This document shows positions 1 through 6,059 of a stretch of 6,059 nt of DNA, piece by piece. Position 1 is the stretch's first letter. Each line of letters opens with the position of its first letter. Source of the DNA: Planctomycetaceae bacterium (lineage in GTDB: Bacteria > Planctomycetota > Planctomycetia > Pirellulales > Pirellulaceae); NCBI GenBank assembly GCA_007695205.1, contig REEF01000341.1:1-6059 (forward strand). The letters run 5' to 3'. The notes beneath the pieces were generated by a model. That model did no database searches. It saw nothing but the letters and a program-made list of their open reading frames with translations, and was not told the DNA's origin. The position numbers and the translations under genes were made by a program.

Positions 1-161
1 GTTTGACAAAGAGGATTTTCGGCGTCCCCCGGCAGTGGGTTCAGCTCGACCAGCATGCGGCGCTGCATCGGCTGCATTTCCGCTATCAGGCGGCGGGGAC
101 CAGATCCAACAGCGGATTCCGCGTTGCCGGAAAATCGCGGCGAACCTGTTCCCACAGACAT
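1..161 (-). CDS. Possible start of a downstream gene (53 codons, runs off the window), unrecognised
   Basis: An ATG at 161-159 opens a frame that stays open to the window edge. It begins MSVGTGSPRF and ends PGDAENPLCQ. AGGAG at 174-170 lies 8 bases before the ATG, good ribosome-binding spacing. It sits 23 bases beyond the stop of the HzsA-related gene, so it could be co-transcribed. Against it, the first 24 codons have poor third-position G/C, whereas the overlapping +1 frame (184-86) looks more coding-like there. From about codon 22 onward (RRLIAEMQPMQRRMLVEL) this frame looks better. A frameshift near 100-86 joining the two frames is possible. I recognise no family, and without the rest of the gene no function can be given. 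Confidence 0.25.
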   Translation of the reverse strand, partial: MSVGTGSPRFSGNAESAVGSGPRRLIAEMQPMQRRMLVELNPLPGDAENPLCQ

Positions 162-184
162 TGTGGTTTCTCCTGGTTATTCAT
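86..184 (-). CDS. Possible 32-residue ORF directly abutting the HzsA-related stop
   Basis: The ATG at 184-182 follows the TGA of the preceding gene with no gap (TGAATG) and is in the same phase. It reads MNNQEKPQC, then LWEQVRRDFPATRNPLLDL, and stops at 88-86. Its codons end mostly in G or C, like the neighbouring real gene, unlike the first part of the overlapping frame that starts at 161. There is no strong Shine-Dalgarno sequence before this ATG, so translation would depend on coupling with the upstream gene. It may be the true N-terminus of a downstream gene that is frameshifted near its end. No family is recognised. Confidence 0.25.
   Translation of the reverse strand: MNNQEKPQCLWEQVRRDFPATRNPLLDLVPAA
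170..174 (-). promoter_or_regulatory. Ribosome binding site (AGGAG) before the 161 start
   Basis: AGGAG lies 8 bases upstream of the ATG at 161. It is the best Shine-Dalgarno match in the 184 bases after the HzsA-related gene and is the main argument for a gene starting at 161 rather than at 184. Confidence 0.35.
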
Positions 185-3100
185 TCAGTCGACGGGTCCC
201 GGCCGGATGATTGTCGGGGCCGTCTTCACACGGGGGCGGATGGATAGCCAGTCGATTCCTTGGAACTCGGGGTCGTCGATCTCGCGGACTTCCTCCAATC
301 CCCGGTAGGGGGCCATGGTGTCGACCCAGGCGATCATCCGCTCGAGCTCTTCGCCGTCGAGCTTCACGCCGTGATGCTCGCCGCTGGAGACGAGCTCGAT
401 CAGCCGGCTCCGGTAGGAGAGGGCCGTCATGGGCGGCGGAGTGCTGTAGCCCTCGGGATCGCGCTGGTCGTAACCCTCGATCATCAGCATGTCCGCATAA
501 CCAAACCCGGGCGGCGGGTTCTCCGGCGCCTGATACGGCCTGCCCCAAGTGGGATTGCCGGTGAGCAACATGTACGGCGCCGAAAAGATTTGGAATCCCG
601 GGCGATCGGTGAAATCGACGATCTCGCGGGCTTTGCCCTCGCCCTGGTGGCAGGCTGCGCAGTGTTTGTCGAGGACCGGTTGGACGAACCGGGGAAAGCT
701 CACCGTCTCGTCACCCCAGGGCGGCGGGGTGATCTGTTGCGGCTTGCGGGCCAGGGCGAACGACGAGATGTCGAGGTGCGGAGTGGCGCTGTGCGACTCG
801 TGGCATCCCAGGCAGCCGCGGTGCTCGCCCGGCATGACGTTCGCAAAGCTGGGCATCGTCTGCAGGGCCCGTCCCCGCTCGTCGAGGAGCTGGAAGTGCA
901 AGGCCACACCCGAGGGGGCGTAGAAGGCCACCGAGCCGTCCTCCTCCACGGGGACCGTCCCCAGGATCCGCTTCACTCCGTCGGACTGCACGGCCGAGAT
1001 CACCGGGCCGGTGGAGATGTACGGCCGCTTGTACCAGTACGTGTAGGTCTTGGGATCGATGTTCAGGACGCGGAGATAACGGGCGCGGCCGTGGAGTTCC
1101 GGCGGGGCTCCATGGTATACGTCCCGCGAGTAGATCACTCCATCTTCCGGGTGGAAACGCTCTTCGTGCGTCGGCCAAGCCACGCGGTCGTGGATCACCG
1201 GCGGCTCGGGGCGGGGGCGAAGCGGCACGGCATAGAAGATGTGATGCTCTCCCTCGTAGATCAGCTCGCGGTTGCCGTCGACGTCCATCAGATAAAGCAC
1301 GAACTTGCCGTTGCGGTTGGCGGAAACGAGGAAGTCCTGGTCGCTCAGCGGGTAGGGCGAGTAGTAGGCCCGGTAGGGTCCGTCAGGGGTATACGGGGAG
1401 CGCCGCGGATCGAAGTCTGGGCGGTCCACGCGCGGGTAGCGCGGCGACTCTACGGGGTCGACCGGCCCATCGCCCGACTCCGGCCAGGGGACGTCGGCGG
1501 TCACCTTGGTCAGCCCGTGGGGGAAATTGAACCCCCGTTGCGGGTCGATGATCCCCACCGAGCCGGCGAACCAGTTGTGGTGGGCGCTGCCGGTGAACAT
1601 GATCCGCCGGCTGCCGGGGATGGCGCGGGCATCCTTGAACAGATCCGGCCAGACGCTCTGATTTCCCCAAACGGTATTCACCTGGGTGCCGTCAGGATTA
1701 ACCGCCCAGAGGCCCACGGCACGCCAGAGCGGCTTATCGGTGTATTCCCAGCGGGAGTAGAGCACGCGGCCGTCGTGCATCACCGAGGGAAGGTAATCGG
1801 GCTCCATATTGGCCGAAATCAGATGAATGTTGCGGCCGTCGCGGTCGGCGCGGGCGAGGATGAAGGCGTTTGTCGGCGGCATGCAGCGGACGTAGGTGTG
1901 CCCGCGGGTGGTGGTGAAGAGGATGTGCTGATCACCGGGCAGATAGACGGGGTCGAGATCGTCGTAGGGGCTGTCGGTAAGCTGCTTCAGGCCGCTGCCG
2001 TCGATGCCGACCTCGTAGAGATGGAACGACTTCTCGTTGTGCGGCATGAAGCAGAAGAGGACCCGCGAGGCGTCGAAGGAGAGGTCGAACCGCCAGAAGT
2101 TGCCATGCAGGGGCGGCTGAGGCATCAATTGGCGCAGCGCACCGTCGGGACCCAGTCCGTCGAGCACCAGCAACCGCCCCCCGGGCACCGACATGTAACC
2201 GAGCCGGTGCCGGGTTTCGTGGCGCCAGCCCGAGCCCTGCGGATAGGGCCGGTCGATGAACACCAAGCTGTCGAAATCCAGCACCGGATTGGCCAACACG
2301 ATCGATCGCTTGACCTCCCGCACCCGGAGGTAGAGCGTGGGGTCGGCCCCGGAAAGCCCGGCGGCCTCTGCCTCGAGCGCCTCGAGGACAGCCGTTTGAG
2401 CCTCGAAGTGCACCTGTCCGGGATAATTGGAGGCAATTCGCTCGATCAGCTCGCGCGCCCGGTCGATCTCGTCACGGATCCGTTCCGGCGTCGGATTCTC
2501 CCCGACTTGATAGAGCCAGTCGTGGCGCAACAGTTCCGCGGCTTCGGCCGCGGATCGGGTCTGGGTGGTAGGCGTGTGGGGACGAACGTAGGGCGCCACC
2601 CGCTCGTGGATGACGGGCCGGAACTGGATGCGCTTGTTCGCCTCGATCATCAGATCGATCCATTCGGACGTAAACTGCGCTTCGGTGCCGCGGTCGGCCG
2701 TCACTCGCAACCGTTCAGCAATGGCCTCCGCTTCCCGCCAACGGACGATCTCCTCCGGGGTTTGCCGTGCCCACTGGGATTCGGTCAGCGGCCGGTACTC
2801 GAGCAGCAGATCGGCCAGCAGGTGGCCATCGCGTTCGAAGGCGATCCATTGTTCCAGGGGCAGACCGGCCTCAGCGAGCCGGTCGAGCATCCGCTGACTC
2901 TGTTCCAGGGGTGTCCATTGCTCGATGGGCACCCCGGCGGCGGACTGCAACTGGGCCTGGGAAGGCCAGGTGCCCGCGTGGCCTCGTCCCGGCCGGCCTA
3001 ATCCCGCCATGGCCAGATGAAACCGGGTCGGCATGTCGATCACCCAGAGCGCTCCGGTTTCCCGGTCCAACACCGCGTAGTCGGTCATGTGCGTGTGTGC

Positions 3101-3778
3101 CGCCTCGAGATTCGAGTAAACCGTCAACCGCAGGTCGCGCACCGGTTCGACTCCGATATTGCGGACGACGAACTCGACGCCCACCACCGGGCCGTTCCCC
3201 ATGCGTGCGCGGAGGTCCACGCGAAGTGCGCGATCGGAAGTCTCGAGCGTCACCCGGGCTTCCTCGGGCGAGACGCGTCCGAGCGGCTCGATCACCTGCA
3301 GATTCTCCGGCGCACGGCTCAGAATCGGCGTCCCAGCGCGCCGCTCTCCATCGTAGTGGACGTACCAACCGAACTGGCTCAACTGTCCTCCCACGGCGCC
3401 CTTGAAGCTTTGGCGCGAGCCCTCCCGGGAGAAGTGTCCCGGACCTTGGAGTGCAAAATCGGTGAACGCGTTCCGGATCCAGACCGTTTCGCCGGGCTCC
3501 GTTTCGCGGTCCGCCGTCGGATCAGGGTCCGTCGAGGGAGCGAATTGCTCGCGCGCGCTGCTCAGCCGGCCGTGGGCCTCCTCGTAATTGGCGCCCATGA
3601 CGAACAAGACGGTTTCGCGGGCGGCCTGACCCGGCTCAAGGGCGCCCAACTCCCAAGTGAGCGTTCCATCGACGTTGCCCGCAGCCTCCTGACCGGTCGC
3701 GGGGGCCGCGCCGGCGACGAGCGAGGCCAGCCAGAACCCGACGAATTGACTCATGCGAACGGTTGACTTCAGTTTCAT
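185..3778 (-). CDS. HzsA-related secreted di-haem beta-propeller protein (1197 aa)
   Basis: Exported protein related to the alpha subunit of hydrazine synthase; its own reaction is unknown. Residues 1-30 form a Sec signal peptide (K2, K4, R8, then a hydrophobic run 11-26, cleavage near 29). Residues 38-260 look beta-rich and unassigned. Residues 279-480 are mostly helical, including a duplicated GVPIEQW/GLPLEQW element (282-316). From 489 the HzsA-related signature begins (VKRSIVLANPVLDFDSLVF). Residues 560-850 carry TolB/PD40-like propeller strands (DGSGLKQLTDSPYDDLDPVY). Residues 924-980 include the typical SDGVKRILGTVPVEEDGSV. Haem c motifs are CLGCH (989-993) and CAACH (1040-1044); H1135/H1136 in GEHHGVKL are candidate distal ligands. 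Kuenenia HzsA is about 800 aa, so this protein has about 400 extra N-terminal residues. I chose start 3778 because AGAAGGA lies 9 bases upstream and a signal peptide follows; the same frame runs open further upstream only through regulator debris. The stop is TGA. Family assignment is firm; function is not. Confidence 0.93.
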   Translation of the reverse strand: MKLKSTVRMSQFVGFWLASLVAGAAPATGQEAAGNVDGTLTWELGALEPGQAARETVLFVMGANYEEAHGRLSSAREQFAPSTDPDPTADRETEPGETVWIRNAFTDFALQGPGHFSREGSRQSFKGAVGGQLSQFGWYVHYDGERRAGTPILSRAPENLQVIEPLGRVSPEEARVTLETSDRALRVDLRARMGNGPVVGVEFVVRNIGVEPVRDLRLTVYSNLEAAHTHMTDYAVLDRETGALWVIDMPTRFHLAMAGLGRPGRGHAGTWPSQAQLQSAAGVPIEQWTPLEQSQRMLDRLAEAGLPLEQWIAFERDGHLLADLLLEYRPLTESQWARQTPEEIVRWREAEAIAERLRVTADRGTEAQFTSEWIDLMIEANKRIQFRPVIHERVAPYVRPHTPTTQTRSAAEAAELLRHDWLYQVGENPTPERIRDEIDRARELIERIASNYPGQVHFEAQTAVLEALEAEAAGLSGADPTLYLRVREVKRSIVLANPVLDFDSLVFIDRPYPQGSGWRHETRHRLGYMSVPGGRLLVLDGLGPDGALRQLMPQPPLHGNFWRFDLSFDASRVLFCFMPHNEKSFHLYEVGIDGSGLKQLTDSPYDDLDPVYLPGDQHILFTTTRGHTYVRCMPPTNAFILARADRDGRNIHLISANMEPDYLPSVMHDGRVLYSRWEYTDKPLWRAVGLWAVNPDGTQVNTVWGNQSVWPDLFKDARAIPGSRRIMFTGSAHHNWFAGSVGIIDPQRGFNFPHGLTKVTADVPWPESGDGPVDPVESPRYPRVDRPDFDPRRSPYTPDGPYRAYYSPYPLSDQDFLVSANRNGKFVLYLMDVDGNRELIYEGEHHIFYAVPLRPRPEPPVIHDRVAWPTHEERFHPEDGVIYSRDVYHGAPPELHGRARYLRVLNIDPKTYTYWYKRPYISTGPVISAVQSDGVKRILGTVPVEEDGSVAFYAPSGVALHFQLLDERGRALQTMPSFANVMPGEHRGCLGCHESHSATPHLDISSFALARKPQQITPPPWGDETVSFPRFVQPVLDKHCAACHQGEGKAREIVDFTDRPGFQIFSAPYMLLTGNPTWGRPYQAPENPPPGFGYADMLMIEGYDQRDPEGYSTPPPMTALSYRSRLIELVSSGEHHGVKLDGEELERMIAWVDTMAPYRGLEEVREIDDPEFQGIDWLSIRPRVKTAPTIIRPGPVD

Positions 3779-3787
3779 GGTAGCTTG

Positions 3788-3794
3788 TCCTTCT
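3788..3794 (-). promoter_or_regulatory. Ribosome binding site (AGAAGGA) of the HzsA-related gene
   Basis: AGAAGGA lies 9 bases before the ATG at 3778. It decides the start: the frame is open for more than 500 bases upstream, but no other in-frame start has both a Shine-Dalgarno match and a signal peptide behind it. Confidence 0.75.
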
Positions 3795-3811
3795 GTTTGT
3801 CGACCCGTGTA

Positions 3812-3840
3812 ATCGTACCTGTGGCGAACAGCCCTGTCAA
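3812..3840 (-). promoter_or_regulatory. Sigma70-type promoter of the HzsA-related gene
   Basis: A perfect TTGACA (-35) at 3840-3835 is followed, after exactly 17 bases, by TACGAT (-10, four of six consensus bases) at 3817-3812. Transcription would start near 3805, leaving a leader of about 27 bases that contains the Shine-Dalgarno sequence. The promoter lies in the short gap between the regulator remnant and the intact gene. The weak -10 would fit a promoter that needs an activator, and a direct-repeat site lies about 21 bases upstream of the -35. Confidence 0.65.
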
Positions 3841-3861
3841 CGAAAAGACGCTGCCCTGAAG

Positions 3862-3899
3862 TGTCATTTCGTATCAAGTTCTTGACGTTTCGTATCATG
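3862..3899 (-). promoter_or_regulatory. Direct-repeat operator, likely for an AraC/XylR-family activator
   Basis: Two 17-bp half-sites, CATGATACGAAACGTCA (3899-3883) and CTTGATACGAAATGACA (3878-3862), agree at 14 of 17 positions, including an identical 10-base core TGATACGAAA. They are separated by 4 bp, giving a 21-bp period (two helical turns), so both face the same side of the DNA. Tandem 17-bp half-sites on a 21-bp period is the geometry known for AraC at araI1-I2. The site spans about -57 to -94 relative to the inferred start, where an upstream activator would bind. It lies just beyond the 3' end of the xylR-like remnant. That the cognate protein is XylR-type is inference from family geometry and neighbourhood. 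Confidence 0.6.
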
Positions 3900-3905
3900 G
3901 CTGCG

Positions 3906-4411
3906 TCACGACGCCTCGCCGACCGACCACAGCCGCCGGCGGTACGCGGAGGGCGGAGCACCGGTGACGCGGCGGAACGTCCGCGAAAAAGGTGCTCGGC
4001 GCCGCTAAGGCCGCTCAGGGGGGCGATGACGTGCAGCTTGTGGCGCGTCTCCCGGACCAGCTTCTTGGCGTGCTCGACGCGCTGCCGGTCGATTTCCTCG
4101 CCCACCGCGCGGCCGATGTGTTGGTGAAAGGCCCGGTACAAACCGCAGCGGCTGGCCCGGAGCACGTCATCGACGCCGATCAACGCCACCTGCTCCGGCA
4201 CCGCTAAACCTGCGGCCTCACACGCGCTAAGCAAATACGTGGTCCGGTGATCGCTTTGTGCCATGATCGCGATGGGCAAGGGCAGCCGCGAGAGTTCGCG
4301 CTGCAACCAATCGAACCAACTCTGCCGCCGGCGCTGCCGCGCGGTGCCATGCCTCGGCGTAGAGGGCCACGACCGGGACTTTTTACTGGCGGATGAGAAT
4401 ACGGAATACCC
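3906..4411 (-). pseudogene. xylR-like (LacI-type sensor plus AraC domain) regulator remnant
   Basis: From about 4411 the frame reads a fragment of the sugar-binding half, ending LSACEAAGLAVPEQVALIGVD (PVERVA-type end motif of LacI/XylR sensors). At 4169-4166 it passes straight into the AraC-type domain: DVLRAS, then LYRAFHQHIGRAVGEEIDRQ. In full-length planctomycete XylR proteins roughly a hundred residues separate these parts, so an in-frame deletion is inferred. At the 5-base run 3990-3986 the frame is lost; one extra base restores HLFSRTFRRVTGAPPSAYRRR and a stop at 3908-3906. There is no credible start: the frame opens with TTG at 4306 and no N-terminal sensor half. Uncorrected, the frame runs on into the HzsA-related gene. 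Such regulators sense sugars and activate nearby catabolic genes; this copy cannot fold as one. The 5' boundary is approximate, and about 70 bases (4412-4479) between it and the next remnant are unassigned. Confidence 0.75.
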
Positions 4412-4479
4412 TTGTACGGCAGAAGTGCCCGGTGTCTCGCCAACGACACGCCGGAATAGCCAGGCCCACCGGCGGCGAT

Positions 4480-5374
4480 GTATCCGTCGCTACGCCCCGT
4501 GTCGTCCCGGCTGACCCAAAACGCGTACAGCGAGCCGCTCGTCTGCACGGACCGCCCGGAGATCCAACCAAACGGCGCTGTCGTCAACGCTGCGATCGAT
4601 CAGCACGTTGCCCCTGTCCGACAACTCGGGGCGGGTCCAGTTCACCAGGTTGGAACTGGTGGCCATCGCCAACGGACCTCGCCACCCGGCAACATAGAAC
4701 ATCTTGAACCGCCGGTCCTCCGGATCGAAAAACACACCGCCCTGGCCCAGATAGACCGCGGCTCGTCGGTCCAATTCATCACGGCTTTCCGGCTCATACA
4801 CGGGATTGCCAGGGTATCGCTCAGCCGAATGATAGGTGCGGCGGAGGTCGGTTTCCTCGATCAGAAAATCGTCCACGAAGAGCTGACGCCCCACGTCGAT
4901 AGGCAGCACCTCCGGCGGATGAACCAGGTACGGCACCGGCATGGGCTCGGCCGACTGCGGACACCTATAGTCCGGCGGCCACAGTTCCGGCAGTCGGATG
5001 CCGTTGTCGAGTTGCTCGCCCGCGTTCCGGTTCCACGGTTGCACTTCCTGTTTGTGCGCCTGATTGAATCCGAGTACAATGACACACTTTCCAAAACGGT
5101 AGGTTTCACCGGGGGCAACGTCTTTCCGGAAGGTCAGCACACGATCCCAGTCGGCGCTGCCGAAGAGCTGGAACGGCTCTACGTCAAGCCGTTGAAAACC
5201 CGTCGCCTTGAGGGTTTCAACCTGCGAACTTCGCCGTTCGTTCGAATGGTCCGTCGCCGCCCACAAAGCTCGCTGCCAACCGCACCAAACGGTGTGCCAC
5301 CGGGTTTTGGGTTTGCTACGAAAAATGACTGCGAGGAATTCGCTTTTCAACCCGGCCGTGCCGTCACCGCGCAT
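4480..5374 (-). pseudogene. GH43/GH32-like five-bladed propeller protein, truncated and frameshifted
   Basis: The frame from 5374 encodes 294 residues to a TAG at 4492-4490. Residues 124-160 (NGIRLPELWPPDY, PMPVPYL) lead into DVGRQLFVDDFLIEETDL (160-177) and then propeller strands FFDPEDRRFKMFYVAGW (215-231) and NLVNWTRPEL (242-251), the pattern of uncharacterised planctomycete proteins with a glycosidase-like propeller. After DERLA (282) the homologous reading continues one base over, from 4527, as YAFWVSRDDTGRSDGY to 4480, then disappears. Hence there is a one-base frameshift near 4528 followed by loss of about three of five blades. Residues 1-120 I do not recognise (GETYRFGKCVIVLGFN is conserved-looking). 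The ATG at 5374 has no Shine-Dalgarno sequence and no signal peptide follows, so the true N-terminus may also be lost. The full-length protein would be expected outside the cell or in the periplasm. Confidence 0.7.
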
Positions 5375-5398
5375 CGGCCCGGGATGGACGGGGTCCAG

Positions 5399-6058
5399 CT
5401 ACTGATTACTGAACGCCGGCACCTTCCCCCGCCAGTCCACCTCAAGCCGGCCCGCCGGCGTCCGCAACCGCAGCACCCTGTCGAGCAGCTCAATGGACGG
5501 GGATTTAATTGCCGCCAGGCCGTTGGTGAAATCGCTATCGATAGGTACCACGTTGCCGTTGACGGTGATGTCTGGCCGAACCAGGACAGTCTCCCTTTCG
5601 GGACCGTTCTCTTTGGCTTCGGGCACGTCGTAGTTCGGCGGGTTCCACGTCGCCGTGAGAGTATCGCTCCTCACGTTCTTATAGGTGACGGAGAGCTGAT
5701 CCCAGTCCACAACGGGCGGGTTCTGGTTCACCGCTCTCTGGAACGCCTCGAACGTGACGAACTCGTTCTTCGTCGCGATGTCAAAGACAACCGCGTTCTT
5801 CGCTCCGGGGCTGACGACCACGTCGAACGCTCCAGCCTGCGTGTAGTTTGTGTCTATCGTGTAAGCCTTCAGCGGACGGATGGCGATATAGACGTCGCCT
5901 TCCCGCAGGAAGATCCAACCGTTCGCCTCGGTCTTCTGGTCGATTGACTTTGGATAGCGTACGAGCGCTTCCCTGATCAGGTTGTCGGAATGGGCATCGC
6001 GCAGGGCCTGCCAGCTCGATCTGCCGCGGCCGACCCACGGGTCGGAGGTGGGGATATT
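5399..6058 (-). CDS. C-terminal part of a secreted heparinase-like or other polysaccharide-active protein (219 aa visible)
   Basis: An uninterrupted frame enters at the window edge and ends in TAG at 5401-5399. No start lies in view; GTG at 5821 is internal, since the coding pattern continues upstream (YPKSIDQKTEANGWIFLREG). The visible part is beta-rich: GWIFLREGDVYIAIRPLKAY, then FDVVVSP, AVVFDIATKNEFVTFEAFQ, SVTYKNVRSDTLTATW, ITVNGNVVPIDSDF, and a closing RLRTPAGRLEVDWRGK. The order 'gWiF..gdvYiAirPlkpY' to 'kSP....l.l.t..g.l.vdwr' resembles the C-terminal super-sandwich of large heparinase II/III-like or alginate-lyase-like proteins; this is from pattern memory only. The catalytic alpha/alpha barrel would lie beyond the window. 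It is followed 24 bases later, in the same phase, by the propeller pseudogene, so the two may have formed one polysaccharide-processing operon. Whether this gene is intact upstream is unknown. Confidence 0.6.
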   Translation of the reverse strand, partial: NIPTSDPWVGRGRSSWQALRDAHSDNLIREALVRYPKSIDQKTEANGWIFLREGDVYIAIRPLKAYTIDTNYTQAGAFDVVVSPGAKNAVVFDIATKNEFVTFEAFQRAVNQNPPVVDWDQLSVTYKNVRSDTLTATWNPPNYDVPEAKENGPERETVLVRPDITVNGNVVPIDSDFTNGLAAIKSPSIELLDRVLRLRTPAGRLEVDWRGKVPAFSNQ

Positions 6059-6059
6059 G

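Noticed and set aside
260..3001. 913-codon open frame on the plus strand, opposite the HzsA-related gene
   Set aside because: It is fully antisense to a gene with clear family signatures. Its composition, rich in R, G, H, V and D, is typical of the mirror frame of high-GC coding sequence, and no domain is recognisable.
185..3778. True hydrazine synthase (anammox) locus
   Set aside because: No HzsB or HzsC genes are present, the protein is about 400 residues longer, the expected ligand tyrosine is absent, and the neighbours are sugar-related. HzsA-related proteins are widespread in non-anammox planctomycetes.
3874..3885. Inverted repeat TCAAG-TT-CTTGA between the operator half-sites
   Set aside because: Short arms partly overlap the half-sites. 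The direct repeat explains the region better, and no second palindromic copy is seen.
185..4306. A single 1373-residue regulator-haem protein fusion starting at TTG 4306
   Set aside because: The first 176 codons are a frameshifted regulator remnant followed by translated promoter and operator DNA. A promoter, Shine-Dalgarno sequence and signal peptide all mark 3778 as the real start.
5385..5397. Small perfect hairpin TGGAC-GGG-GTCCA just after the TAG at 5399
   Set aside because: There are only five base pairs and no following T run in the transcript, so it is too weak to call a terminator.
4478..5947. 489-codon open frame on the plus strand
   Set aside because: It is antisense to two minus-strand coding segments and has shadow-like composition. 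It crosses gene boundaries on the other strand without any sign of its own start signal or domain.
1..6059. CRISPR arrays, tRNA or rRNA genes, insertion sequence ends, transposase remnants
   Set aside because: None was seen on reading both strands. The broken genes show no flanking inverted repeats or obvious target duplications.

Overview
The window is a high-GC bacterial segment in which every gene or gene remnant I can support lies on the minus strand. The gene content points to a planctomycete: an HzsA-related di-haem secreted protein, a XylR-type (sugar-binding plus AraC) regulator remnant, a five-bladed-propeller glycosidase-like protein opening with LFVDDFLIE, and a heparinase-like C-terminal sandwich. 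This assignment rests on recalled family distribution, not on a marker gene.

Layout in the direction of transcription (right to left). (1) 6058-5399: C-terminal 219 residues of a large, probably secreted carbohydrate-active protein, cut by the window edge. (2) 5374-about 4480: 5' part of a GH43/GH32-like beta-propeller gene, frameshifted near 4528 and then broken off, so a pseudogene. (3) about 4411-3906: a broken xylR-like regulator, missing about a hundred residues between its sugar-binding and DNA-binding parts and carrying a one-base frameshift at a 5-base A/T run (3986-3990). (4) 3905-3779: a compact control region with two 17-bp direct-repeat half-sites on a 21-bp period, a TTGACA-17-TACGAT promoter and a Shine-Dalgarno sequence. 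(5) 3778-185: the one intact large gene, a 1197-residue HzsA-related protein with signal peptide, an extra N-terminal region, a TolB-like propeller and two CxxCH haem sites. (6) 184-1: the beginning of something further downstream, whose reading frame I cannot settle.

How it fits together: the intact gene looks like a monocistronic exported redox or binding protein driven by a sigma70-type promoter with an AraC/XylR-like activator site upstream. The regulator next to it is dead here, so control, if it survives, must come from a paralogue. The adjacent polysaccharide-related pieces suggest a degraded sugar-utilisation neighbourhood. It is not an anammox hydrazine synthase locus: no HzsB/HzsC is visible, and the tyrosine I recall as the catalytic-haem ligand of HzsA is not at the corresponding place. 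I do not see a clearly new biological system. The most useful new-looking items are the 21-bp-period operator and the unassigned N-terminal domain of the HzsA-related protein.
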